DNA of 32,133 nucleotides from an uncultured Oscillospiraceae bacterium. Its GTDB lineage: Bacteria; Bacillota; Clostridia; Oscillospirales; Oscillospiraceae. Below are positions 8,656 through 15,703 of this stretch, piece after piece; within the stretch, counting starts at the first letter, position 1; each line of letters begins with the position of its first letter. The position numbers and the translations under genes were made by a program. Where the stretch lies: positions 1-32,133 of the forward strand of contig CAJUKT010000061.1 of assembly GCA_910587255.1 (NCBI GenBank), read 5' to 3'. The notes under the pieces are model-generated. The model was given only the letters and a program-made list of their open reading frames with translations, did no database searches and was not told where the DNA came from.

Positions 8656-10395
8656 TCACTCCCGCAGGGAGGCCTGCATTTTGGCGTAGTAGGCTTCGTT
8701 GGCCTTGGATTCCTTCTCCCAGAAGGCAAGCAGCTTTGCTTCCTTTTCCTTCTGCTTTTCTTCGAATGCAGCTTTTCGTTCGGGTGTCATGGCGGAGAGC
8801 TTTTTCTGCAGCCTTTCAGCGGCCTTCTTTGCATCTTCGTCCACCACTTCTTCGGTCTTGCCCATCCTCTGGCGAATCACCTGCTGCTTGAAGCCGACGG
8901 TCTTTTCCACATTGATCAGCATCAGGATCGCAGCGCAGAGGACGCCCACGATCACATCCAATCCCACAAACAGGAAGAGCAGCGCCTGATTAGTGGCGGC
9001 GTTCTGGTTGACGGCAATGGTATACACGCCGTCCAGCGTGGGCTTCAGGGCCTCCACGGGAAGCTGCATGGTTTGTCCGGCAGCGGCGATCTGGGACACG
9101 ACGGTATTCAGCGTTTCGGTGGTAGCGGTGTAGGGCTTGACATAGCCCGTGGAGCTGATGATCAGGTTCAGAAGTCCCAGACTGACGCCCCCAAGCACGA
9201 CGCCGATGGTGCTGTAAACAGACATGGCCATGCCGTCACAGCGGAAGCCGTTCTTCCATTCCAGGTGATCCAGCACATCTGCGAACAGGGCCATGAACAC
9301 ATAGGCGGCCGGCAGACTGCCGAGATTCTTGACAAACTGGCCGGCCAGCATCCCCGGCATATTGGTGGGGAATGCGCAGCAGATGGCACTGCCCAGGGAA
9401 ACGATAAGGCAGCCGAGCACGACGATATTCCGCTTTCCTATCCGCTTGGCCAGAGGCCACACGGCGAAGATGCCGATCCCCATGGGAATACCGCCGATCA
9501 CGTTGATCAGGGTCTGGGTAATGCCGTCGGCATAAGTTCCCAGCACATAGTTGCAGTAATAGATGGTGGAATTGATTTTCAGCGTGTTGGACAGGGTGGA
9601 AAGGAAGAAATAGAGTAGGATCAGCACAGTGAGCTTATCGGTAAATACGGCTTTGACGGTCTTGGCATAAGGGACCTTTTTCTCTTCCTCCGCACCCAGC
9701 TCCTCCGTGACCCGCTCCCTGGTGTAGTAGTACTCCAGCAGCACCAGGGGCATGGACAGAATGGACACGGTACTCATGGCGGTGATCCACATGGCTTTGC
9801 TGGTGCCGATCATGGGCAGCAGCAGCATGGGAACGAGCAGCGCCGCAATGATACCCGTGACCATAATGGCGGCCACCTGGTTGAATACCGCCACAGCGCC
9901 CCGCTGGGTGGTGTTCCGGGTGGACAGGGGCACCATCAGGCTGTGGGACATATTGTAAATAGTATAGGCGATGGAGAAAAACAAATTGTAAGTGATCATG
10001 ATCCAGGCAGCCTGGATCTTCTGATCCGCGTTGGGAACGGTATACAGGAGTATGCCGGAGATAGGCAGCAGGATCGCCGCCAGCAGGATGTAAGGACGGG
10101 CCTTCCCCTGTTTCGTATGGGTGCGCTCAATGATCCAGCCCATGATAAAGTTGGTGATCGCATCCAAAATTTTTGCGATGACCGGAAAAATCGCCAGGAA
10201 CATCCCCTTCCAGAGGTTGCCGATGCCGATGACATCGGTATAGAAGATGTTCAAGAATCCGCCGCCCAGAATCGCGTTGACCAGCAGCGCGCCGGTGGGA
10301 CCAATCAGAAAGCCGATCCATTTCTCTTTCGCGGTGACATTGGGGCTTGTGATCCTGCTGTCAAAAAACTTGGAATCCAGCAAATTTTTCGCCAT
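8656..10395 (-). CDS. GPH-family (MelB-like) sugar:cation symporter
   Basis: 579 residues with about twelve hydrophobic segments. The N-terminal half carries the GPH landmarks GFLIGPTGALLVNAILGG and an IIERTHTKQGKARPY segment matching the conserved R-T-x-G-KxRP-like loop of MelB transporters. It would import small glycosides with Na+ or H+. An unusual loop of about 60 residues lies before the last helix (from ISSTGYVKPYTATTE). The C-terminus is a cytoplasmic tail of about 85 residues, highly charged and probably coiled coil (KKAAERLQKKLSAM). I chose the ATG at 10395, with AGGAGGG 8 nt upstream. A start at 10446 would translate part of the tandem repeat and is less likely. It is first in the operon with GH3 and the esterase. 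Confidence 0.88.
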   Translation of the reverse strand: MAKNLLDSKFFDSRITSPNVTAKEKWIGFLIGPTGALLVNAILGGGFLNIFYTDVIGIGNLWKGMFLAIFPVIAKILDAITNFIMGWIIERTHTKQGKARPYILLAAILLPISGILLYTVPNADQKIQAAWIMITYNLFFSIAYTIYNMSHSLMVPLSTRNTTQRGAVAVFNQVAAIMVTGIIAALLVPMLLLPMIGTSKAMWITAMSTVSILSMPLVLLEYYYTRERVTEELGAEEEKKVPYAKTVKAVFTDKLTVLILLYFFLSTLSNTLKINSTIYYCNYVLGTYADGITQTLINVIGGIPMGIGIFAVWPLAKRIGKRNIVVLGCLIVSLGSAICCAFPTNMPGMLAGQFVKNLGSLPAAYVFMALFADVLDHLEWKNGFRCDGMAMSVYSTIGVVLGGVSLGLLNLIISSTGYVKPYTATTETLNTVVSQIAAAGQTMQLPVEALKPTLDGVYTIAVNQNAATNQALLFLFVGLDVIVGVLCAAILMLINVEKTVGFKQQVIRQRMGKTEEVVDEDAKKAAERLQKKLSAMTPERKAAFEEKQKEKEAKLLAFWEKESKANEAYYAKMQASLRE

Positions 10396-10411
10396 GTCTC
10401 TTTCCCTCCTA

Positions 10412-10451
10412 TTTCTTGTGGGATATCCATCTTTCTTGTGGGACATCCATC
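10412..10451. repeat. 20-bp tandem duplication in the symporter leader
   Basis: TTTCTTGTGGGATATCCATC (10412-10431) is followed at once by TTTCTTGTGGGACATCCATC (10432-10451), one mismatch. It lies in the 5' leader just upstream of the ribosome binding site. Confidence 0.9.
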
Positions 10452-10460
10452 ATCCGCCTT

Positions 10461-10510
10461 AAAAAATCCGCTGTCTGCCATATATTATCAGTATACGGCA
10501 AGCAGCGGAT
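10461..10510 (-). terminator. Terminator-like or attenuator-like hairpin between the AraC and symporter genes
   Basis: Read leftward, ATCCGCTGCTTGCC (10510-10497), a 17-nt loop and GGCAGACAGCGGAT (10479-10466) pair over 12 of 14 positions and run into six T's (10466-10461). It can end the AraC transcript. Because a good promoter lies just upstream (10541-10512), most of the hairpin would also be at the very 5' end of the symporter mRNA, so it could work as an attenuator. Confidence 0.6.
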
Positions 10511-10511
10511 C

Positions 10512-10541
10512 TTTATATCAAAATTGAGATTTTGGTGTCAA
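10512..10541 (-). promoter_or_regulatory. Promoter and putative AraC operator for the symporter operon
   Basis: Minus strand: TTGACA (10541-10536), 18 bp, TATAAA (10517-10512) with an extended TGA before it. The spacer holds a palindrome, CAAAAT-CTCA-ATTTTG. The 20-mer AAAATCTCAATTTTGATATA recurs with 18 of 20 matches at 15471-15490 upstream of the second rhamnosidase gene, so it is a candidate regulon site. Confidence 0.6.
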
Positions 10542-10552
10542 AAAGCAGATGA

Positions 10553-11752
10553 TCAGAAGGAGTGATCCCGGTATTGCTGAGGCGTCATTCCCGTAAATTC
10601 CCGGAAGATCCGGGTAAAGTAGCTTTGGGACGAATAACCCAGGTAGGTGGAGATCTGGGACAGGGTGTAGTCCGTGTGGCGGAGCAGATACTCCGCTTCC
10701 TTCAACTTCTCTTCATGAATGTAGTCCCCGATACGGGTGCCCATCTCCTCCTTGAACTTCAGCGAAAGACTGCGGGTACACAGGCCGCAGACCTTTGACA
10801 AATCGGACAGGGAGATCGGCTCATGGAGGTGGACAGAGATATATTCCAGGCAGCGGGAGATTACAGGAGACGCCGTCGGCTGTTCTTTTTTCTGCCGGAC
10901 CCGCTCACAATAATCCGTCAGCATTTTCCCACACAGCTCCCGAATTTTCGCAGCGTCCGTCAAAACATCCGCCCGCTGGCAGTACAGATCGCTTAGGCTG
11001 AAAGACAGCTCCGCCGGCAGCCCGCCCCGGATGGCCGCCCGGGAAGCCAGCGCTGCAATCACCACAAATGAATACTTCTCCTGCCGCAGGTCATCCCCGG
11101 ACATCCGCCCGACCTGCCCTTTGCGGGGTGCGTACAGGCTGTGGGCCAACTGGGAGGGGCTGCCCTGGGCAATAGCGTTACAGATAGCGGTTTCAAAGTC
11201 GATGGATTCATGCTGGAATATGTGTTCCCGCTGCTGAAACAGCTGCAGCTCCGGCTGAAGCGTCTCCCGCTCCTGGGTAAAAATATTCATGAACAGGATG
11301 TGCTCTTTTTGAATCGGGGCATCCATGAGCAGCTGAGAAAGCAGGCCCATCAGATCCCGCAGATGATCCAGGGAAACAAGGGGTGTCTGCAGCATCAAAT
11401 TGCACAGCTCCTGCAAGTGCTCCGGGGCGGCGACGCTCACGATCATACGCAGGGTGTCGTTTCTTGCCCGTGGCAAGGGGCTGACAAGACCAATGAGCAA
11501 ATACAACTCCGGAAGCAGCTCCATGATCCCCAGAAAAAAACCAGGCTCCATGTAGCTGATGAGGGGATGGGCGGAATCTCGCTTTTGCAGACGGAAATCT
11601 TCCAATACCATCTGTGTTGTGCCCATGTCCACAACGGCAAAGCTCATCGCCGGGAAAGTGGCAAGGATCCTGCCGCTGCCGTCCAGCAGGGACAGCGGGA
11701 TATGGGTAATGCTGTACAGGTTTTGCAGCTTGCCGATCAGCTCCGCATCCAT
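10553..11752 (-). CDS. AraC-family transcriptional regulator
   Basis: 399 residues. The last 100 or so form the AraC DNA-binding domain with two helix-turn-helix units: ISLSDLSKVCGLCTRSLSLKFKEEMG, read in two parts, and SQISTYLGYSSQSYFTRIFREF followed by GMTPQQYR. The N-terminal 280 residues are an unassigned sensor region, beginning like a ligand-binding PAS or PocR-type domain (SITHIPLSLLDGSGRILATF); the ligand is not known but a rhamnoside or its product is plausible. I chose the ATG at 11752 because GGAGG is 7 nt upstream; a GTG two codons earlier is too close. It sits between esterase 2 and the symporter operon and has its own promoter (11777-11805). Confidence 0.88.
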   Translation of the reverse strand: MDAELIGKLQNLYSITHIPLSLLDGSGRILATFPAMSFAVVDMGTTQMVLEDFRLQKRDSAHPLISYMEPGFFLGIMELLPELYLLIGLVSPLPRARNDTLRMIVSVAAPEHLQELCNLMLQTPLVSLDHLRDLMGLLSQLLMDAPIQKEHILFMNIFTQERETLQPELQLFQQREHIFQHESIDFETAICNAIAQGSPSQLAHSLYAPRKGQVGRMSGDDLRQEKYSFVVIAALASRAAIRGGLPAELSFSLSDLYCQRADVLTDAAKIRELCGKMLTDYCERVRQKKEQPTASPVISRCLEYISVHLHEPISLSDLSKVCGLCTRSLSLKFKEEMGTRIGDYIHEEKLKEAEYLLRHTDYTLSQISTYLGYSSQSYFTRIFREFTGMTPQQYRDHSF

Positions 11753-11776
11753 AAACACTCCTCCGTTCCTGGGGAA

Positions 11777-11805
11777 ATCATATCAGGATTTTATCAGAAA
11801 CACAA
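11777..11805 (-). promoter_or_regulatory. Promoter of the AraC-family gene
   Basis: Minus strand TTGTGT (11805-11800), 17 bp, TATGAT (11782-11777) with TGA before it. It lies in the 84-bp gap after esterase 2, 25 nt before the chosen ATG, so the regulator can be made independently of the upstream operon. Confidence 0.55.
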
Positions 11806-11836
11806 GTTCTTAAAAGAGCGAGGCCATCTCCGTTCT

Positions 11837-12772
11837 CTATAAACGGACAATACCGGCTTCCTGCCGGAAGCGGCCCAAAAAAGCATCCTCCAGATGGGTT
11901 TTCAGCCGGTTCAAATCCTTCCTTGCCTCGGGAAAGTAGGGAATGATCATCCAGGTGTGCATCATGCCGTCCCTGAGATAGAGATTGCAGGGATGATCTG
12001 CCTGCCTAAGATTTTCATAGAGCATCACGCTGTCATCCCGCAGAATTTCCGCAGTGGATGCCCACAGGTAAATGGGCGGGCAGCCGGTGAAATCACCGTA
12101 GTAGGGGGCAAAAAGGGGATTTTGGGCAAGGACAATGTCATGGGACTGTAAATACATATCAAAAACTTCCTCGGAGAGGTTTGCCACAATGGAGTCCCTT
12201 TGGGCATTTTCCGTATAGCTGGGGAATCTTTCATCAAACTGTACGCAGGGGGCGATGCACACCGCCGCCGCAGGCTGGGGAAGCCCCGCTTCCTTAATTT
12301 GCAGCAGGGTTGCCAACACCAGATTGCCTCCGGCGCTTTCTCCCAGAATGACCACCTTATTTGGGGCATATTTTTTGAGCAGCTCCTGATATACCGCAAA
12401 ACAGTCCTTGGGAGCCGCAGGGAAGGGGGCTTCCGGGGCAAGACGGTATTCTGCCGCCAGCACGTTGCAGCCCAGTTTGCTTGCCACATACCCCGTGAAT
12501 GCCCGCCGGGTTTTAACGCTGCCCACCACGAAGCCACCGCCGTGGATATAGAAAATGATCCTGTCGGTGGGATTTTGGGGAGTGGTCAGCTTCTCCACCG
12601 GGACACCGCCCATAGTCCCTTCTTTGATCTTCACGGATCTTGGGGCTTTCGCGTTTTTGTTCTGCACCACTTCCCTGGCCCGGGCCGCGGGATAGTTCAT
12701 GGGATTTGGGGGATCGTACACCCGCTTGCCGGCTTTGAGACAAATATTTACAATGGAATGGATCAGGCTCAT
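11837..12772 (-). CDS. Alpha/beta-hydrolase esterase, hormone-sensitive-lipase family (second copy)
   Basis: 311 residues. The HSL-family motifs are HGGGF (77-81), EYRLAPEAPFPAAPKDC and GESAGG with nucleophile Ser146. The probable acid is in ASTAEILRDDS and the His in DGMMHTW. It is a distant relative of the esterase at 5201-6097, not a recent copy. There is no signal peptide, so it is cytoplasmic. A GGAGGAACACGT precedes the ATG, and the gene begins 12 bp after the rhamnosidase stop, so the two are one operon. The likely task is deacylation of acylated rhamnosides or glucosides before or during glycosidic cleavage; the actual acyl group cannot be inferred. Confidence 0.85.
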   Translation of the reverse strand: MSLIHSIVNICLKAGKRVYDPPNPMNYPAARAREVVQNKNAKAPRSVKIKEGTMGGVPVEKLTTPQNPTDRIIFYIHGGGFVVGSVKTRRAFTGYVASKLGCNVLAAEYRLAPEAPFPAAPKDCFAVYQELLKKYAPNKVVILGESAGGNLVLATLLQIKEAGLPQPAAAVCIAPCVQFDERFPSYTENAQRDSIVANLSEEVFDMYLQSHDIVLAQNPLFAPYYGDFTGCPPIYLWASTAEILRDDSVMLYENLRQADHPCNLYLRDGMMHTWMIIPYFPEARKDLNRLKTHLEDAFLGRFRQEAGIVRL

Positions 12773-12784
12773 ACGTGTTCCTCC

Positions 12785-15334
12785 TCAAACAGTATAGACC
12801 TGGGTGCCGCTTTCCTGCGCCAACTCCTGGCCGCCGGGCAGGAAAACCGCCGCGGTACAGTTGGCGGGAACCGTGACGGTAAACACAAAACCTGCTTCCG
12901 CCTTTTCCCAGCCGCTCTCCACCAGACCGTATATGCTCCGGTAGCTGGCTTTGGCATGAGAAAAGTGTCCACCAGGCCGGGGAGCGATGATGAAATGGTT
13001 CTCCCTGTCCACATGGATGCCGCACATGGAGTCAAAGACCCAGCGGCACACCGCACCCTTGGAGTAGTGGTTCAGGGACGCCGGCTTGTGGGTGTTGGGG
13101 CCTTCCCAGTTTTCCCAGATGGTGGTGGCGCCCTGCTTTGGCATACACAGCCAGCCGGGCAGCTCCTCATTTTCCAGCAGACGGTAGGCATACTCGACAT
13201 CCATTTTCGTCAGCACATCCAGAATAAAGGGTGTGGACAGGAAGCCTGTGCCCAGCCGCCAACCGTAATTGTCCAGTGCCTGCAGCAGCCGCTTTTGCGC
13301 ATATTCGGCCTGCTGTCCGGTCAGAAGATCCAGATGCAGCGGACGGATCAGCTTGGCCTGCCGGTCGGTATCCAAGGAGAATTTGGGTGCCTCCATCAGG
13401 TGCTGATAACCTTCCCGCACTTTATTTCCAAAGTCCGTATACCGGGCGGCCTCAGAATATTTTCCCAAAAGCGCCGCGATCTCGCTCATGCGCTCCATCA
13501 GCAGGACGATGTAGGCTGTGGTCTCCTCCGGGTGGGGACAGACGAACTCGGAGATGGCAAAATCCTTCACATCCGCAGGCTCCGCCCATTCACCGTAAGA
13601 CTGGCCGTAGTTGCTGATCCACTTGCGATACCTGCGGTCGATGCCGGTAGAAAGGCCGGTGAGATAGTGCTTGCCAAGGGTCTTGATCTTGTACTCGGCG
13701 TAACGAACCATATCCGGGTAGTTGTCCTCCAGAATGGCGGTATCTCCGTACTGGCGGTAAATATCATAGGGAATGAACACACCCGCATCCGACCAGCCGG
13801 CAGAGCCGTTCATGGTGTTCATATAGGCGTCCACGCCGCCGTAGGGCGCGATTTGGGGGAAGCAGCCTGTCTTTGTCATGGTGTCCACCAGGTCGTTCTC
13901 GAATTTCCGCGCCATGGGGGCATAGGAGAAAAAGAAGCTGGCGGTAGCGCAGAATATCTGAGCATCGCCGCTCCAGCCATGGCGCTCTCTCGTGGGGCAG
14001 TCGGTGGGCAGGTCGGCATGGTTGTTCTTGGTGCTCCACACAGTGCTTTCCACAAATTTGTTCAGCAAATCGTTGGAGGTTTCCAACCATCCGGTGCGCT
14101 CCATAGAGGAATAGACCGCAATGGCGGTGAAGTCCCCTGGATCCACTTCCCCATCCATCTCCACCAGCACATACTGGAAGCCAAAAATGGCAAACCGGGT
14201 CTTGTATTCGTTCAGACCCTCTTTGCAGGTATACACCACCTGCTGCAAGGGTGTTGTGTACTGTTTTTTGACGATCTGGATGTTTTTCTGGGTGAACTCT
14301 CCGCTTTCATCCAGCATTTCCCCAAACCGCAGGATAATCCGCTGCCCCTGCTTCCCCCTGACCCGGAAAGACAGATAGCCCGCAATGTTCTGATGGAAGT
14401 CCAGCACGTTTTTTCCCGCCGGGGTGGTGATGAGGGCCGCAGACAGAGTTTCATGCTCCTCCACCGGCACATTGTTAGAGGCGGCGGGCAGAATTTTGCT
14501 GCTTGTCTCTTTTGCCTTTTCGTGATAAGAGGGCACGGCATTGGCGTTATATACCTCGCCGTCTTTGTTGTCCGCAAAGCGGATGGGACCGTCATTCGAC
14601 CAATCCCAGCTTCTGTCGGTACAGACACGGGTGATTTTTCCCTGATGATCTGTCAGCTCCAACTGCGCCAGCAGCTTGGTTTCCGTCCCGTACTGATTTC
14701 TAAGACCGCCGGCGCCGCAGCTGCCCCGGAACCAACCGTCCGCTAACTGGAAAGTCAGCACGTTTTCACCGTTTTTCAGAAGATCCGTCACATCGTAGGT
14801 CTGGTACTGGATGCGTTTCTGATAGTTGGTGTGCCCGGGGGTCAGGACTGCGGTTCCGATCCTCTCGCCATTCAGGCAGCCTTCGTAAAGGCCGCAGGCA
14901 GTGACGTACAGCCGGGCCGATTGGATGTCCGTCCCTGAAAACACCTTGCGGAAACAGTCCACCGGGTAGCGTTCCCTCTTGTGTACCTTATAGTTGCCGG
15001 TGATCCACGCTGCCTTCCAGTCCGCCGCTTCCAGCAAACCCATTTCAAACCAGGCAGAAGAAACCTCTCCGCCCACATCGTTTTCATCCCATAAATTGAC
15101 GCTCCACCAGATACGCTGGCGGCTTCGCAGAGGTTCTCCCCCATAGCGGATATGGGTCATCCGGGAGGACGCCACCTTCCCTGAATCCCACACGATTTTA
15201 CTGCCGCACTTGGCGATGATCTGATAGGCGGTCTGCTTCCTGCCGCCCTCGCAGTTCCAGAAAAGCCTGGGCCTTTCGATGTCGATCCCCATAGGGTTTT
15301 TTAGATATTCGGTTCGCAAGTGAATGGCTTTCAT
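12785..15334 (-). CDS. GH78 alpha-L-rhamnosidase (first)
   Basis: 849 residues. The N-terminal beta-domains show GH78 landmarks (LYVTACGLYEGCLNG, LTPGHTNYQKRIQYQTYDVT, LADGWFRGSCG). The (alpha/alpha)6 catalytic domain carries the signature D-C-P-T-R-E-R-H-G-W-S-G-D at 445-457, close to the DxPxRxExxGWxGD pattern that supplies catalytic acids. A further conserved stretch is GATTIWENWEGPNTH. A C-terminal beta domain follows. It hydrolyses terminal alpha-L-rhamnose from plant glycosides, saponins or pectic oligomers. No signal peptide is seen, so substrates are probably imported. The ATG has GGAGG 5 nt upstream. It heads a leftward operon with esterase 2. Its promoter region has an extended -10 (TGATATAAT, 15396-15388) without a good -35, fitting activator control. 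Confidence 0.9.
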   Translation of the reverse strand: MKAIHLRTEYLKNPMGIDIERPRLFWNCEGGRKQTAYQIIAKCGSKIVWDSGKVASSRMTHIRYGGEPLRSRQRIWWSVNLWDENDVGGEVSSAWFEMGLLEAADWKAAWITGNYKVHKRERYPVDCFRKVFSGTDIQSARLYVTACGLYEGCLNGERIGTAVLTPGHTNYQKRIQYQTYDVTDLLKNGENVLTFQLADGWFRGSCGAGGLRNQYGTETKLLAQLELTDHQGKITRVCTDRSWDWSNDGPIRFADNKDGEVYNANAVPSYHEKAKETSSKILPAASNNVPVEEHETLSAALITTPAGKNVLDFHQNIAGYLSFRVRGKQGQRIILRFGEMLDESGEFTQKNIQIVKKQYTTPLQQVVYTCKEGLNEYKTRFAIFGFQYVLVEMDGEVDPGDFTAIAVYSSMERTGWLETSNDLLNKFVESTVWSTKNNHADLPTDCPTRERHGWSGDAQIFCATASFFFSYAPMARKFENDLVDTMTKTGCFPQIAPYGGVDAYMNTMNGSAGWSDAGVFIPYDIYRQYGDTAILEDNYPDMVRYAEYKIKTLGKHYLTGLSTGIDRRYRKWISNYGQSYGEWAEPADVKDFAISEFVCPHPEETTAYIVLLMERMSEIAALLGKYSEAARYTDFGNKVREGYQHLMEAPKFSLDTDRQAKLIRPLHLDLLTGQQAEYAQKRLLQALDNYGWRLGTGFLSTPFILDVLTKMDVEYAYRLLENEELPGWLCMPKQGATTIWENWEGPNTHKPASLNHYSKGAVCRWVFDSMCGIHVDRENHFIIAPRPGGHFSHAKASYRSIYGLVESGWEKAEAGFVFTVTVPANCTAAVFLPGGQELAQESGTQVYTV

Positions 15335-15505
15335 GGCCGCCTCCTGTTTTCGCTTTTTTATTTTATCCTATCAAAAGCAAAAGCAGGATTATATCAAGAA
15401 AACGATTCTGATGGTGAGATTCCGATCACAGTTTGAAGTACACTTTCATCGTTTTCCGGTATCTGCCATTAAAATTACAATTTTGATATACAGAGGGGAT
15501 GCCTT

Positions 15506-15580
15506 ATGGATATGATCAATATAATGGGTCTGATTGCACGTCCATTTCGCGCCATAAACCCTCAGCGCATATCGCCATAA
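15506..15580 (+). CDS. Possible 24-residue leader peptide
   Basis: ATG to TAA, 24 codons, hydrophobic start (MDMINIMGLIARPF) and basic end. GAGGGG lies 7 nt upstream, a better ribosome site than many real genes here. It sits at the 5' end of the predicted rightward leader of GH78-2. It could be a regulatory leader peptide or chance. No homologue is known to me. Confidence 0.3.
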   Translation: MDMINIMGLIARPFRAINPQRISP

Positions 15581-15640
15581 GAAATTTCTGGTACAGATCC
15601 GAACGCGTTGAATCGATCCGTGTTCCCACAGGCAGCGATA

Positions 15641-15679
15641 TGCCCCTCGTCTGTGGCTGGCTGCCACAAATATGGGGCA
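15641..15679 (+). promoter_or_regulatory. Nested hairpin in the leader of the second rhamnosidase
   Basis: Outer arms TGCCCC (15641) and GGGGCA (ending 15679) enclose inner arms TGTGGC (15652) and GCCACA (15663). It ends about 13 nt before the AGGAG of the rhamnosidase gene and has no T-run, so a role in translation is more likely than termination. Confidence 0.4.
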
Positions 15680-15703
15680 AATATATAGCAATAGGAGTAT
15701 TCC

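Larger units (their letters stand above)
15335..15703. promoter_or_regulatory. Divergent control region between two rhamnosidase genes
   Basis: 369 bp. Leftward: extended -10 TGATATAAT (15396-15388) for GH78-1, with no recognisable -35. Rightward: the 20-mer AAAATTACAATTTTGATATA (15471-15490) shares 18 of 20 bases with the symporter promoter site, and its end forms an extended -10, TGATATACA, again with a weak -35. The rightward transcript would have a leader of about 200 nt that contains a small possible reading frame (15506-15580) and a nested hairpin (15641-15679). Confidence 0.55.

Noticed and set aside
12200..14746. Very long plus-strand frame of 848 codons
   Set aside because: It is antisense to the GH78-1 and esterase 2 genes, which have clear motifs. 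The long open frame is a codon-bias shadow of GC-rich DNA.
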